A stretch of 64,000 nucleotides of DNA from Periplaneta americana. Taxonomy: Eukaryota > Arthropoda > Insecta > Blattodea > Blattidae. Both the position numbers and the translations under genes were made by a program. The notes beneath the pieces were generated by a model, which was not told where the DNA came from, searched no databases, and saw only the letters and a program-made list of their open reading frames with translations. How positions within the stretch are numbered: position 1 is the stretch's first letter; every line of letters starts with the position of its first letter. The stretch lies in assembly GCF_040183065.1 (NCBI RefSeq), contig NC_091119.1, forward strand, positions 68,266,392 through 68,330,391. The letters run 5' to 3'. This document shows, piece after piece, positions 1 to 10,399 of the stretch.

Positions 1-1065
1 CGTCAGTATCCTCCATCCTCTCGGGTTTTTCCCCATATGGATTCTTCAAAATGTAGCTACCTCACAAAGGACAGAGCTCTCTGTGTAGGAATCCATCCCT
101 CATTGTGGCTTTAGAAGTCCAGGTCTTCCTACTTCCAGGATCCTTAGTGAACTTTTTCATTACAAAGCCCTTCTCGGGTCGATTTGTACATCCATATGCG
201 CACATCCAACCATATCTGTAATAAAAACCGCATGTGAAATATTTAATATATCTTTATACAAATTTTGGAGAAGGTATAGAATATCGTAGTTCCACAATAG
301 ACAGAAAATACGTTCAAATATAAGCTAAAATATTATTTGATTAGTGAAATATGGCTCGTCTATTGTGTTTTACTGAAGAAAATCTTAAATAAACATTTAT
401 AGGTACAGATTAAATAAATTGTGACATGCACTTATCATTTAATAGTAATAGAGAGTTTTCATTGTAGGAAGTGTATAAAGCTCGTTATGCTTAAAGTTTA
501 AAAAAAAAATTTCTCATGTATTTAATAAAGCTTAAATGTATTGAATTGTACCCAACTTATATTTCTTTCACGATTTTCTGTTTCATAACTTGTTAACTTT
601 CGATGAAAATGGAAATAAACACTGTAAATAATGGAGTATACTTCAGCCTAATATAATTTCTGATTTTTATTCGGCCGACTGCTTACATGTTTATTTACTT
701 AAAGGAAATAATAAAATCAGTTATCCTGCGAACAACTGATGTAAGTTTTCATCTTTTGCGTTGCAGCACAAATATTACGTGGATTACTATAAGAATACTT
801 AGGCCTATACCTATATGTTAAATAAATGAAATTATTATCTTACCTTGAAGGTATATCCATAAAATCAGCTGAAAATCAGACGTAATTCTTTATTTTTTCA
901 TGTCTTGAAGACGAATAACACGGGTCCAACTATTTGTTTGGAATCTTAATGGCGGTATTATACCACGTGACCGCAAGATCCAATCAGAAACGATACGTCC
1001 AATGGCCAAACTGTATTCATAGTCACTGCAGTTTATACGAGTGTTAGGCCGGAAGGGGAGTGGAG
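1..1065. other. AT-rich intergenic DNA, no gene seen
   Basis: I see no convincing coding frame, RNA gene or bounded repeat here. The stretch from about 945 to 1020 is less AT-rich and contains an ATGGCGG-like word, a CACGTG E-box (964-969) and two CCAAT words. That is promoter-like in composition, but no gene can be attached to it. Confidence 0.5.
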
Positions 1066-1089
1066 GAGAGAGAGAGAGAGAGAGAGAGC
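1066..1089. repeat. (AG)n microsatellite
   Basis: An uninterrupted GA dinucleotide run directly precedes the left end of the MITE at 1095. It may have been the insertion context. Confidence 0.9.
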
Positions 1090-1094
1090 ATGTA

Positions 1095-1373
1095 CAGACC
1101 GATTATTTAGTCCTGGCAGCTCAGCGACGCGAAAGAGGGGAAGTAATAGGAGTAGTGGGGAGAGTTTCGAGTAGAGATAAGGGCGAGCGGTCGGTAAAGG
1201 AATGCAGTACAGTTTAACTGTACTGGAAACACAACGCTATACCGCATGCGTGACATCCGATCGCTCTGACTGCAGGCGACAGACTAACCTGAACATCCCT
1301 TGGCGTAACTTAATGAACTCACCTGACCCAGGCGCACATCGCCGGCGACTGTCAGGACTAAATAATCGTACTG
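1095..1373 (+). mobile_element. Tc1/mariner-type MITE, copy 1 of 3
   Basis: This 279-bp element begins CAGACCGATTATTTAGTCCT and ends with the matching inverted sequence CTAAATAATCGTACTG. TA stands on both sides (1093-1094 and 1374-1375), the target duplication of the Tc1/mariner superfamily. The interior has no transposase but contains a near-palindrome (CAGTACAGTT around 1203-1223). Two relatives lie in the opposite orientation at 15608-15858 and 47340-47611 and share the interior as well as the ends. It is a non-autonomous element dependent on a transposase that is not in the window. The small open frame at 1202-1399 overlaps it and is not a gene. Confidence 0.85.
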
Positions 1374-1375
1374 TA

Positions 1376-1832
1376 CACAACCTGCAAAGATGCAGGTAGC
1401 CTACCTACCCGAGACACGTAAGAATAACTCGAAGCGTGAACTTACATCGAATATATAATCGTATCAAATAAGAGGGCCCGGAGGAAGATACTACATAGCC
1501 TAATATTACACTATTACATATCAAAATGTTATATCCATAGCTGGGAAAATGCGCTATGTTATAGGTACAAATTGCATGCCCGAAATGCTAGCTTTCTCGC
1601 ATTCCTTTGCCATATTTCCACCGACTTTTCACTCTTCCCCACTGCTTTCGCTGTTCTTTCCACAGCTCTTTTCAGAGGAATAGCTAGACCAATCTTTTTT
1701 CTTCTTTACAGAACTTAAATACATTATATTTTATCTTTCTACTTTGCGAACGAATTTTTCCCGCGGTGACTTCCTAGGCAGAGTTTCCAAGTTTTAAAAT
1801 TACACACAATGCTACCACTACGTATAATATAT
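1376..1832. other. Unassigned spacer
   Basis: No coding, RNA or repeat structure is recognised between the first MITE and the first hAT-like end. Confidence 0.4.
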
Positions 1833-1993
1833 TTCCAAAGCAGTGTTGCCAACCATGTGCGATAATTTGGTATCATGTACGATCAGCGGATCAGGGGCGG
1901 ATTTCGAAGAGGAGCTGCAGAGCTGCAGCACCCCAAGACATTTGTGGGTCTTGTCTTGTTTTATGTTGTGAAATACATTTATTATACAGTCTC

Positions 1994-2416
1994 TATTTAG
2001 CGGCTCGAATTTTTTAAAATTTCGCTCTCATTGACATGCACGCAATCGTTAGTGAAGTCACTTTCTCCCCTGGTGCTGCCAGAGCGAAGCCAGAGACCAA
2101 GACTATGGGTGAAGCCACTTCCACCCCTGGAGCTGCCAGTCTCGTCTCGAATGCTTTGCGCGCTAGTTTTATCCCTCCCCCTGCTGCCGCTGGCCATGAA
2201 TCCAGAGTTTCCAGGAGCTGAAAAATGTGCAGCAGCTTGTCAGCAGTGCGCAGTTTTAAATACATTTTCTTTAATGTTGTGAGTATAACAAGTGCAACAA
2301 TCTTTAATTCTGTACAATGTTTACAGTCTATTCAGTTCAGTACCTTAACAATTCAGGAGAAATGTGAAATTAAGTGCCCATCAGTTGAATCTCATAATTG
2401 AAAGAGCCGCTAAATA
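1994..2416. repeat. 13-bp inverted repeat pair inside the hAT 5' region
   Basis: TATTTAGCGGCTC (1994-2006) recurs in perfect reverse complement at 2404-2416, enclosing 397 bp. No target duplication was found, so this may be either a small MITE or subterminal inverted repeats of the host hAT element. Inside it, a segment of about 31 bp starting GTGAAG is repeated with a 57-bp offset (2052 and 2109). Confidence 0.55.
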
Positions 2417-2460
2417 AAATACAAAACCTCGCATACTTTTTGCTGATTTATCCAGTAACC

Positions 2461-2800
2461 CTGCTTTCTTCTCTCGATCTCCATACAGTCTGTATTGGAT
2501 TAATGTGTTTCAAAGACAATTCCATCAGCTGGAGCAACAAGATGGAATTTTAAAATAAGAAAATGAGAAGAAGGAGCTATTGCTAGAATGTTTTCAAACC
2601 ATAATGGAATCTGAAACATCTAACAACATCACAATAAATGAGGCAAGCGCCTTGGTGTGTGCTCTTGAAGATCCTGAATTCAATTTCTGGCTCAGTTTTT
2701 TTTTTTTCTTTTTCTTTTCGATGTATCATGTTGATTATACAACCAACTACAACATCGCCAGTTTGATATTTCTAAGATTCAAATCTGCATATAAAAATTA
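2461..2800 (+). pseudogene. hAT transposase fragment, middle part
   Basis: The frame around 2580-2710 encodes residues resembling the catalytic-to-dimerisation linker of ZMYM1-like hAT transposases: an EASALVCALEDPEFNFWL-like helix, then a T-rich run, then HVD and, in another frame, YNQLQHR. In intact relatives HVD...YNQLQ is continuous, so a small deletion near 2735-2745 has shifted the frame. A stop at about 2560 interrupts the upstream part. The reading continues after the SINE/Harbinger insertion at 4565. It would have catalysed cut-and-paste transposition in the nucleus; it cannot now. Confidence 0.7.
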
Positions 2801-3094
2801 AATTATGATTTATTTAACGACACTCGCAACTGCAGGGATTATATCATCGTAGCCGATGTGCCGCAATTTTGTCCAGCAGGATTCTTTTAAATGCCAGTAA
2901 GGCCTAGCGCGCACGAGCGGATTTTTGTCCGTGCGATATTTAACCGCGGCGCGGCGGTAAGAAAACAGCTCTTTTGATTTGAGTGGGCACACGAACGGTG
3001 AAAAAACCGCTGTTTTCTCAATCTAGCTCTAGCAGATACCACTCAAGAAGAATTGTGGGAAATCTGTAATATGTGCTTTATATTACGTCTTCGA

Positions 3095-3510
3095 AAACAA
3101 CGAAGAAAGAGAATGTGGGTCCATCCCCTCTTAAGCCAAAGACTACTTAAGGGACAGATTCATTGTACAGATACGGAATTAAAATTTGGAGTTAGTCTTG
3201 ATGGGAGTCCACCTGCATGTAGGCCTTGGCAACAATTTCGCACGACTGTTCACAAGTACCATATATGCAGGGGCTCTTGTATACTGTACAGCATGCGCAG
3301 TGTATTGTAAGCGAAACTTACACAATAAGGGAGCTCCAAATTTTATTTCCATATCATATTCTAAAAACTTTCTGGATATTTTAGAATGAGTAAAAATTCA
3401 TTCAGCGTATTATTAAACTTCATACAGCAACATACAGCTTATCAGGATACAAACAATTATGAGAAAAGCAGTAGCACCAGAAGAAAGACTAGCAATCACC
3501 GTAAGGTTAA
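3095..3510 (+). pseudogene. Harbinger nuclease (HARBI1-like) N-terminal remnant
   Basis: Three pieces are readable. About 3095-3150 encodes RRKRMWVHPLLSQRLLKGQ, the basic N-terminal start of Harbinger nucleases. About 3376-3420 encodes YFRMSKNSFSVLLNFIQ, the conserved FRMS segment. About 3432-3505 encodes MRKAVAPEERLAITVR, also highly typical. The pieces lie in different frames. Between the first two, 3189-3336 appears to be an insertion bounded by GGAG/CTCC inside AAATTT. Everything after ITVR, including the DDE catalytic core, is missing. Confidence 0.8.
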
Positions 3511-3920
3511 CAATATTTATATTTAGTTTCAATCGTTACAATTTACACAAGATATTACATACGAGTATATAAAGCAAGTTATATAATATGTTTATGTTAA
3601 TGCAGTTCGAATAAGTCAGATTAACTTGATGAGAGCACTGTACTGTCACTAGGCAACAATTAAACACCACTGGGTGTAGCCTACTGCAACACGGCGTTGG
3701 TTGAGAATTGGGTACACATGCTGAAAAATTCATTGTTGTAGACGAAGTCTGTTCGGTGTGAGGAGTCTGAATCTGCCCAGGCTGAGTCAAATGTGTAGAC
3801 TGATTATGTGGTGGCAAACCAGATGAACTAAACACATTTTAAGGATATCGGAAGCGAGAATTGATATGCATAAAAATATATTTTGATATCCTGCATGACT
3901 GGGTGACCTGGATTATTTCG

Positions 3921-4220
3921 CTAAAAAGTGAATTTTTGTAATACTTGAAAAAATTCCACTTTTACTGTCAATTTTTGTTGTGAAAGTTCTCGAAAAGTCG
4001 GCAATAATAAGAGCAAAAAAGATTTATCTTCATCAATTTCTTCTGTTCTACCGTCTTTCAGAATTTGTATGTGGGGTTCTTCGAAACTAGGCTTCCTAGA
4101 TATTAATTTCTTTTGCCTCTTTGTTTCCTTAATTGTCGAGTACTTTTCCATTGCGTTGGGATAATGTTTCACAACTGCATCATTAAGCGGTTGTTTTGCA
4201 GCTCGTGTGCACACTAACAT
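3921..4220 (-). pseudogene. Harbinger second ORF, BESS-domain DNA-binding protein fragment
   Basis: The minus-strand frame ends with a BESS-like motif (DEDKSFLLLLLPTFREL then KVEFFQVLQ), the protein-interaction domain found at the C terminus of MADF/Myb-BESS proteins. In PIF-Harbinger elements the accessory DNA-binding protein partners the nuclease and helps its nuclear import. The N-terminal MADF/Myb part is not recognisable in the remaining sequence, so this is a truncated C-terminal exon. It runs convergently to the nuclease remnant, the usual gene arrangement. Confidence 0.65.
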
Positions 4221-4564
4221 ATTCTGACACGTGTTTCATAATATTGCGCGGTTGGCGCTCCGCTCAGAAAATAGAACATGTTGCGGTTTTAAACCGCTGC
4301 TGTAAAATATCCGCTCGTGAGTTCACATCAATTTCAAGCAATGTGTTCTATCAAAGCGGTTTTCTAACCGCGGCGGATAAGCGGACGAAAAACCGTCCGT
4401 GCGCGCTAGGCCTAAATCTACTGACATGAGCCTGCCTCATTTAAACACACTTAAATGCCATCGACCTGGGACGGAATTGAACCCGCAACCGACTATGTTA
4501 CAGTGGCCGACTCTGCATATCAAGCTTTGTTAATGCCATACAGGCAATACGGAACAGTGCACAG

Positions 4565-5113
4565 TTGAGCAGCGAGATCTGTGAAAATGAAAACCCTAAA
4601 AAGCGTCGTAAGTTCGAAGGGATTCAGACAAGGGTTGCGGCAGCCAAGGAAGTGTGTGACCTCATTATCACACAAGCTAACACCCGATTCCAGTTCATGG
4701 ATCATCTGATATTATCTTCTCTTCTGTGTCAAGAAAAATTTGAATGCTACAAAAGCTCATTTCCTGAAAATGACCTAAATGTATGTGTGAAGCTTTTTCT
4801 AATGTTCGATAAAGACAAACTAAAAACGGAACTCACTGTGTTGTATCAGAGACAAGAATTCAGAAATATAAGTGACGCAGTCAAGCTCTTGCAGTTTCTT
4901 CTATCTGAGAACTTGCAGGCCTCATTTTCAGAAGTTGTAAAACTACTAAACATAGCTATCACCATACCATTGACAATTTCCGAACCAGAACGTTGCTTTT
5001 CATGTTTGAAGAGAGTAAAATCCAATCTTAGAAATACGATGAGAGAAGAGACACTGACCTCATTACCTATGTTTTCCATTGTAAAGACTATGACTAAGCT
5101 TATATTAAATTAA
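4565..5113 (+). pseudogene. hAT transposase C-terminal dimerisation domain
   Basis: This 182-codon frame is the 3' end of the transposase begun at 2461. Residues near 125-165 (LLNIAITIPLTISEPERCFS followed by LKRVKSNLRNTM) are the hAT dimerisation signature: an aliphatic helix, then a SERSFS-like turn, then K.KS.LR..M. The terminal LTSLPMFSI matches the ZMYM1-like clade. The start codon is not original, because the frame simply opens after the SINE head. It ends at a natural stop with an AT-rich 3' region before the right TIR. Confidence 0.85.
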
Positions 5114-5319
5114 TTTTCATCATTTTACTAGCTATCTCAAATCTCTTTATTATAATTGATTGAATGAAATTAGCTCATAAATTAAGTTACTACTTTATCT
5201 TATAGGTTTATCTAAATTTAAATAAATATGTAGTCTACTAGTCGTTAAAACTTAACTGAAGAATATTGCTGGAGAACCTTTTAAGTGTAGTGTAAATATT
5301 CGTAATTTAAATATGTATT

Positions 5320-5383
5320 GTATTAAGGCTGGTTGAGTGGAAGAGATGGCCTTATGGCCTTAACTCTGCCAGCGAAAACAAAA

Positions 5384-5437
<54 letters not shown>
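5320..5437 (+). mobile_element. LINE/SINE 3' end with (ATT)n tail
   Basis: The block contains GGCCTTATGGCCTTAACTC followed by TGCCAG, a short AAAACAAAAC stretch, then about 18 ATT units. A second copy with the same block and an ATT tail lies at 31190-31288. I recognise it as a common insect non-LTR-type 3' end but cannot give the clade. It is nested inside the hAT element. Confidence 0.65.
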
Positions 5438-5438
<1 letters not shown>

Positions 5439-5599
5439 TTAAACAACATATCGGATTTTAATAAGAAGGTGATTCAAAAGTTTGCAACCTACAAGACAAG
5501 GCGCATGGAACTAATATTTAAATAAGGTAAGTTGCATGGTTTATTTTTGTATGCAGCCCCCCTGAATTCAATACCCACGAGCCGCCACTGTGTACGATC

Positions 5600-7383
5600 G
5601 TGCGATTCGCGGATAGTACGTAAAATGTAGGATCCTATCGGCAAAGAGGGTAAAACATGTCAAATATTAATTTTATATATTTATTACAATGGCATTTTAT
5701 ATATACTGTACATTTCTCTAGTATTACGGGTATATTTCATTTATACATTTACAGTAATTTCTGCATGTAGCACTCCTGCGTTACAATTACTGTAGAAGTG
5801 GACTGTCGCAAAACATATTTCTATAAACATTGCTCTCCTATGTCTCCAAGCCCAGGTGACATTACAACTTGATTTTGGTAAACATTATTATAGTGACAAG
5901 ATATCACGTAGTGACCATTACTTGTGGCTATTCAAAAATGATGCCGACAAACATTCCTTTGTTTATTTCCAAATATCTCAGAGAAATGGTCTCTCCAATC
6001 CTCTCGATAGTCTAAACATAATTGCTGTAGCCATGTAAGCATGTCATAACTAATAAGTTGGTTGTAATGTTATGAAAACCCCTTAACAGAAAAAGAAAAT
6101 AAACATATTCAATATATGGGTTTATTTTGTACATACAAAGGAACAAGGAACAGCCTGTTATATAATATGGTAGGCCTACTTGCTTGTGCCAGTCAAGCCC
6201 CTACAGTCTCGGCTGCGCGAAACGAGGAAACCGGGGCAAATTGAACGCTGCGCTTGCCGCCATATTGTTGGAGAGCAGACAAATAATAACAGTGCGTAAA
6301 TCACGCAATTTAACGCTGTGATGATCTAAAATTGACATATTATGGCCATTTTCGACGTTTAACGTAAAATTAGGACGAATTAAACATATTCAAAGTTTCA
6401 TTGATATGTGTTAGAACATTAAAGAAAAGAAAATACGTATGCAGCAATTTATAGAAAACATACTGATACATCCATAAATAGGCCTACACAATACACATTA
6501 TAACTTAGATTGTATAATTTTACGATAATCAGCAAATTGTTAGGTTTCAGAGAATTTAAAATTATATTAACATATTAACTCTTAGATCACAAGACATAAA
6601 TATATGCACCTTGATTACATAAGTTCTTGTTATAATCAAATTCCTAAGTGAAATAAATATGCGATAATCAGTATAGACTTGTTGTTAAGTTTTAGAGAAT
6701 CAAAAATAAATTATATTACCGGTACTTTTAGACCACATGACATAGGTAATCTGGCGAAATATAATATGCGAAGGTAGCCAAATTACATTGAATTCATTCA
6801 ATTAATAAAGGGAATGCTATCAATTATAAAAAGTATCGGTACCTAATACATTGCAAACAATAGGTAACGTGAAGACCTAAAAACTAAACAATCACTTTAT
6901 GCAAGATAAAAAAAACCACATACTTTTTATGTGTGGATTTTTTACATATTGTATTTTTATTTTAAAAAAATAAAATAGATATATTATCATTGCTTGCGGA
7001 GTGACGGTACATATTTTTTATGCACATATGCAATATCAATAAGATGCCATTCCTTGCTTTTGTTAATAAAATATATCCGGCAAAATGTAAGAGTTATTTA
7101 TAGGTGAACTCTGAATCATAAATTCACAAAGGAGGCGTAGCTATTATAGCTATTTATTTATTTATTATCTGTATATTTATTTATCCATATATGGATCTTG
7201 AATGAAAGTTTATTATCTTGCAGATAAATTCATTTACATAATAAAAACAAAAAGTTATCTTTCCATTAATGTTTTAACATCTGATGTGTAAGTCTAAATA
7301 ATTCACTCAGTGGGATTTCTCTACAGTCTGATATACCTGTACTAACAATTAAATATTCTTTATTGTCGTAAACTATTGATTGA
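5600..7383. other. AT-rich spacer, no gene seen
   Basis: No protein or RNA family is recognised. A GC-richer patch at about 6185-6300 contains GCCGCCATATTG, a YY1/Pleiohomeotic-like word (reverse strand AATATGGCGGC), often found near transcription starts. The short frame at 5856-6038 has no recognised similarity. Confidence 0.4.
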
Positions 7384-7479
7384 TTTTAATGATATTGATA
7401 TTGTAACAACAGAGATAATATTATATTTGATTTTTAATGATATTGATATTGTAACAACAGAGATAATATTATATCATAC
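7384..7479. repeat. 48-bp tandem duplication
   Basis: A 48-bp unit beginning TTTTAATGATATTGATATTG is present twice in direct succession (7384-7431, 7432-7479) and is nearly identical, indicating a recent local duplication. About 60 bp downstream, GTTCGGCAGGTCTTTGA-like words are also repeated 30 bp apart. Confidence 0.85.
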
Positions 7480-7827
7480 CTTTTGCAAATAGCTTGGAAA
7501 ATTAAACAGGGATGGTATTATCGCTCTCATGGTTAACATTCGGCAGGTCTTTGAGCGGCCTCATGCGTTCGGCAGGTCTTTGAAATTTAATTGTATTATT
7601 GTTTTCAATTTCTTGTGTCGCCGCTCCAATCACTCGCCTCAATTTCAATAATGCAACCAATAAGCTGCTTCAATTATTATTAAATGACACTTACTTGTCT
7701 AATCCACATAGACTAAACCCGAGGTTGCAATGTCTTGTGCTGAGGACGAACATTAAAGTATGTGATTAAAAATTATTATTAAAGAGTTATTATTAAGAGT
7801 TAAGAAAACCAACGTACTCGTATATGA

Positions 7828-7828
<1 letters not shown>

Positions 7829-7891
<63 letters not shown>
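7829..7891. repeat. (AAT)n microsatellite
   Basis: About 20 uninterrupted AAT units. In this genome such runs are often tails of retroelements, but no element body is recognised next to this one. Confidence 0.9.
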
Positions 7892-8430
7892 GCCATTTAA
7901 CAATATAACAAACTAGTGCTTATTCTTATCGAGAAAGTAGACGTGACAACGTGACGCTTAGAGTGAAACCTACAGAGCAACAATCGGTCAGCAAAATTAT
8001 TTTTTAAACCACATCGTACGTTATTGTATGATGCCGACATGTTAAACATGAGTCCGCGGCGATAATATATATTTCAAAATTATATTGCCATTACTTTCAC
8101 ACTATTCACTAAAAACACCCGAGACAAAACAAAGGACAAGTATGACAATCGTGTTTACCGCTCTATTTCTACCAGTAGCATGGCGGCGTAAACATGCGCA
8201 GACTGGTTTCAATTTTGGACAGCACACCAGCGCTCTGTGTGAGTCTAGTATACTATTATAACGTCTTTGGTGCCAGTCGTGTTTCGTGGTAGTGTACGGG
8301 CAATGAGAAATCAGATGTCATTGTAATAGGTTTTGACGTGAAATAGTCGCAATGGAATCATAAGATACTGATAGTGGCCCTATTATGTCCTACTCCCAAA
8401 AAATCTACATCCAGGAAATAAAATTGTATA

Positions 8431-8591
8431 AAATGATGGTAAACAATTCCTTAATTTAAAGCTTGATTTTGCTTTGATGAAACAAACTGTAAAAGGACTA
8501 CATGTAGGTTCTGTTCCTGCTGTTGTTGATCCTTCTGAAGATCCTCCCAAGGTATGGAGACAACAAAGTGTTTATGCATCCATAGATAGTT
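8431..8591 (+). CDS. Open exon-like stretch, unidentified
   Basis: The frame from 8431 is open for about 53 codons (DGKQFLNLKLDFALMKQTV...) and ends at a TAA. It is preceded by a stop, so it cannot begin far upstream in the same exon. An AAG/GTATGG at about 8548-8556 resembles a splice donor. About 250 bp upstream a YY1-like ATGGCGGCG word (8179-8187) lies in a GC-richer patch. Together this could be an early exon of a plus-strand gene or a decayed transposon frame. I do not recognise the protein and no partner exon was found. Confidence 0.2.
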
Positions 8592-10099
8592 GCTAACCAC
8601 TAGAATCGCTAATATCGCCTCATTACAGACAATGCGAAATAGTACCGGTACAGTCTATTGTTCCTAGCATTCTCACAACTCAAGCTTTGTGACTGTATAC
8701 AACTAAGACTGTGATAAAACACTGTGGAGGGAGTTTAGATAAAATAATATAGTAATGTACGATCCTCCAATCAAAACTACGATAATTTGGAACCAATTGT
8801 GCAATCCAGTCAAGCCTTAGAGCTGGCAACGCTGTTCCGAAGTAACTTCCTTTCCGCTCAGTGACACAGTAATAACTGAGTGCATCAGTATTTGCTAGAG
8901 ATGGGTAAAAAAAGCTGGAACAGTTTATTTGAAACTGTTTCGTATCAAAACAGTTTCGTGATATAACCTGTTCCAACTGTTCCAAAGAGTGTTACACTGC
9001 TCCAGTGATAACTTCAACGTTCCACATGGTTCCAACAAATAAACAGTTCAGTTTCTAAACAGTTTTCCTCTTCTTTGTTGTCTGCAAAGGCCTGTGTAGC
9101 GCTATCATCGACCTCCAATCGAAAGTACAAAATATCCATGTTCCACACGGCCTTCGTGCAACAGTAGCCTATGTAGGATTGCGCAATTTAATTGTACGAA
9201 TCTAATTCCCTAATAAATCTCCTAATTATTAGCTGTCCATTGATGGAGAATATGTTCATGGTGCCCTGACATAGTGTTAATTATTAATAGGCCTATACCG
9301 CGAAAAATATCATCGGCTAATGTCATCGCTATTAAACTATCCTAGGGTTATAGGCCTATGCGTTATTTTTACTAAAATCGATTTATTTTGAATTTTAGTT
9401 ATTTACTGTACCCTTAACAGTAACCTACGAAAACTATCTTTCGTTGTCATAATACACTGCACAGGTGATTTAAAGACGATTCAAGGGCCTTGAAACATGT
9501 TCCCGAAGCAGATGAGAGGTTGAAACAGTTGGAACACTTTGAACAGTTGGCACTGATGTTGTAAACATATTCTCATGAAACTGTTTCTTTGAAACTGTTA
9601 TTTTGGAACAGTTTCGTTCATGAAACAGTTACAGTCGAAACTGTTTCTTAACCCTAGGATGCATGGCGGGGGTCTTTGAGGCCTTTCATCAATTTTATTA
9701 CTCTCTTAAAAGTGTTTAAATGTTATGAAATTGCACCAAACTTTATGTAATCTTCTAAAATATATCTAAGAACATGTCGTATGATCATTTAAGTAGATAC
9801 ATTAAAATAAACTGTTTAAAATTAATGTTTATTAATTCTACACGTATAATGCACAGCGGGGGCCTCTTAGGCCTGTCCTGCTTTATTCATTATACAGGTA
9901 TACAATTTTATGTTTTACTGCTAATATGTGAATTTTGACACTTCTGACATTTGTATCCTAGTGGCAATGTTGCAGCATTTTAATTTTATAACCATTTTTG
10001 GATTTAACATTGGCAGAGTAAGCTGCTGTTCTCAGTGCTGTGAAATGCAAGTATTTTTATAATTCTAATTGTGTTTTTTGTGTCTTACTAATAGAAATA

Positions 10100-10290
10100 A
10101 TATCCATCGCTGTAGTCTCGTAGTAATGTGTTCGCTCCCGAACCCATCAGGCGGGGTTCGATTCCCCCCTTGAGACGAGTTGCCTGTGTGAGGTTTTTTG
10201 GGGGTTTTCCCTCACTCCTATGGATGAATGTCAGGTTACTTTATCAGGCGTATGGAACTCCACTCATTCTCGCCACCGGGTGCTACTCAT
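10100..10290 (+). mobile_element. tRNA-derived SINE
   Basis: The head GTAGTCTCGTAGTAATG... carries a perfect B box GGTTCGATTCC (10158-10168), and GTCTC near the start pairs with GAGAC after the B box like an acceptor stem. The body contains the T-rich central motif GAGGTTTTTTGGGGGTTTTCC shared in kind with SINEs at 16956, 35050, 42680 and 44885. The 3' end is not sharply defined. It lies inside the piggyBac element. Confidence 0.65.
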
Positions 10291-10399
10291 AATATTACAA
10301 AAATTTCCCCAGGTATCGTAAGAGGAATATTCGTCAATACCGAAGCATGGATGGAGTTCTTCATCACAACTAATATTGTAGCCTATTGTATACTGTACA

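Larger units (their letters stand above)
2901..4412. mobile_element. PIF-Harbinger transposon (internally degraded)
   Basis: Terminal inverted repeats GGCCTAGCGCGCACG at the left and CGTGCGCGCTAGGCC at the right are perfect over 15 bp. They are flanked by a TAA target duplication (2898-2900, 4413-4415), the TWA signature of PIF-Harbinger. The two expected gene products are both represented: nuclease fragments on the plus strand (3095-3510) and a BESS-domain Myb/MADF-like protein fragment on the minus strand (3921-4220). This agreement of ends, TSD and both proteins makes the assignment strong. The nuclease catalytic core is deleted. Confidence 0.9.
2812..4525 (-). mobile_element. tRNA-derived SINE split by a Harbinger element
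   Basis: Segments 2812-2900 and 4413-4525 are two halves of one minus-strand SINE. The right half contains, on the minus strand, a B-box-like GGGTTCAATTCCG just downstream of the 5' head. The left half holds the body and a T-rich junction (TTTATTTAACGACACTCGCA). Joining the halves at the TAA duplication gives a continuous SINE body. The sequence matches a SINE type I know from many insect genomes, but I cannot name the family. Confidence 0.7.
1884..5590 (+). mobile_element. hAT transposon, ZMYM1-like clade, with nested inserts
   Basis: The octamer TGTACGAT occurs immediately before position 1884 and again immediately after 5590, a perfect 8-bp hAT target duplication. The ends read CAGCGGATCAGGGGCGG on the left and, in reverse complement, CAGTGGCGGCTCG on the right. 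Plus-strand remnants of a hAT transposase related to zinc finger MYM-type protein 1-like genes lie at 2461-2800 and 4565-5113. Between them sit a SINE and, inside the SINE, a PIF-Harbinger element. Near the right end sits an (ATT)n-tailed LINE/SINE 3' end. The transposase is frameshifted and interrupted, so the element is dead. Confidence 0.85.
1841..8834. mobile_element. Possible outer hAT element (tentative)
   Basis: The left end reads CAGTGTTGCCA and the right end, in reverse complement, CAGCGTTGCCA. The flanking octamers TTCCAAAG (1833-1840) and TTCCGAAG (8835-8842) match at 7 of 8 positions, which is what an old hAT insertion looks like. If real, the whole nested block 1884-5590 sits inside it. 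No transposase for this layer is visible, and ends of this kind are common in the window, so two unrelated ends could have been paired by chance. Confidence 0.35.

Noticed and set aside
8680-8985. 101-codon minus-strand frame
   Set aside because: It crosses the left TIR and TSD of the hAT MITE at 8896, so it joins unrelated sequences.
10100-10175. Candidate tRNA gene (B box and short acceptor-like pairing)
   Set aside because: No complete cloverleaf with an anticodon arm could be drawn, and a SINE body continues downstream. The same reasoning applies to 16956-17045, which is more tRNA-like.
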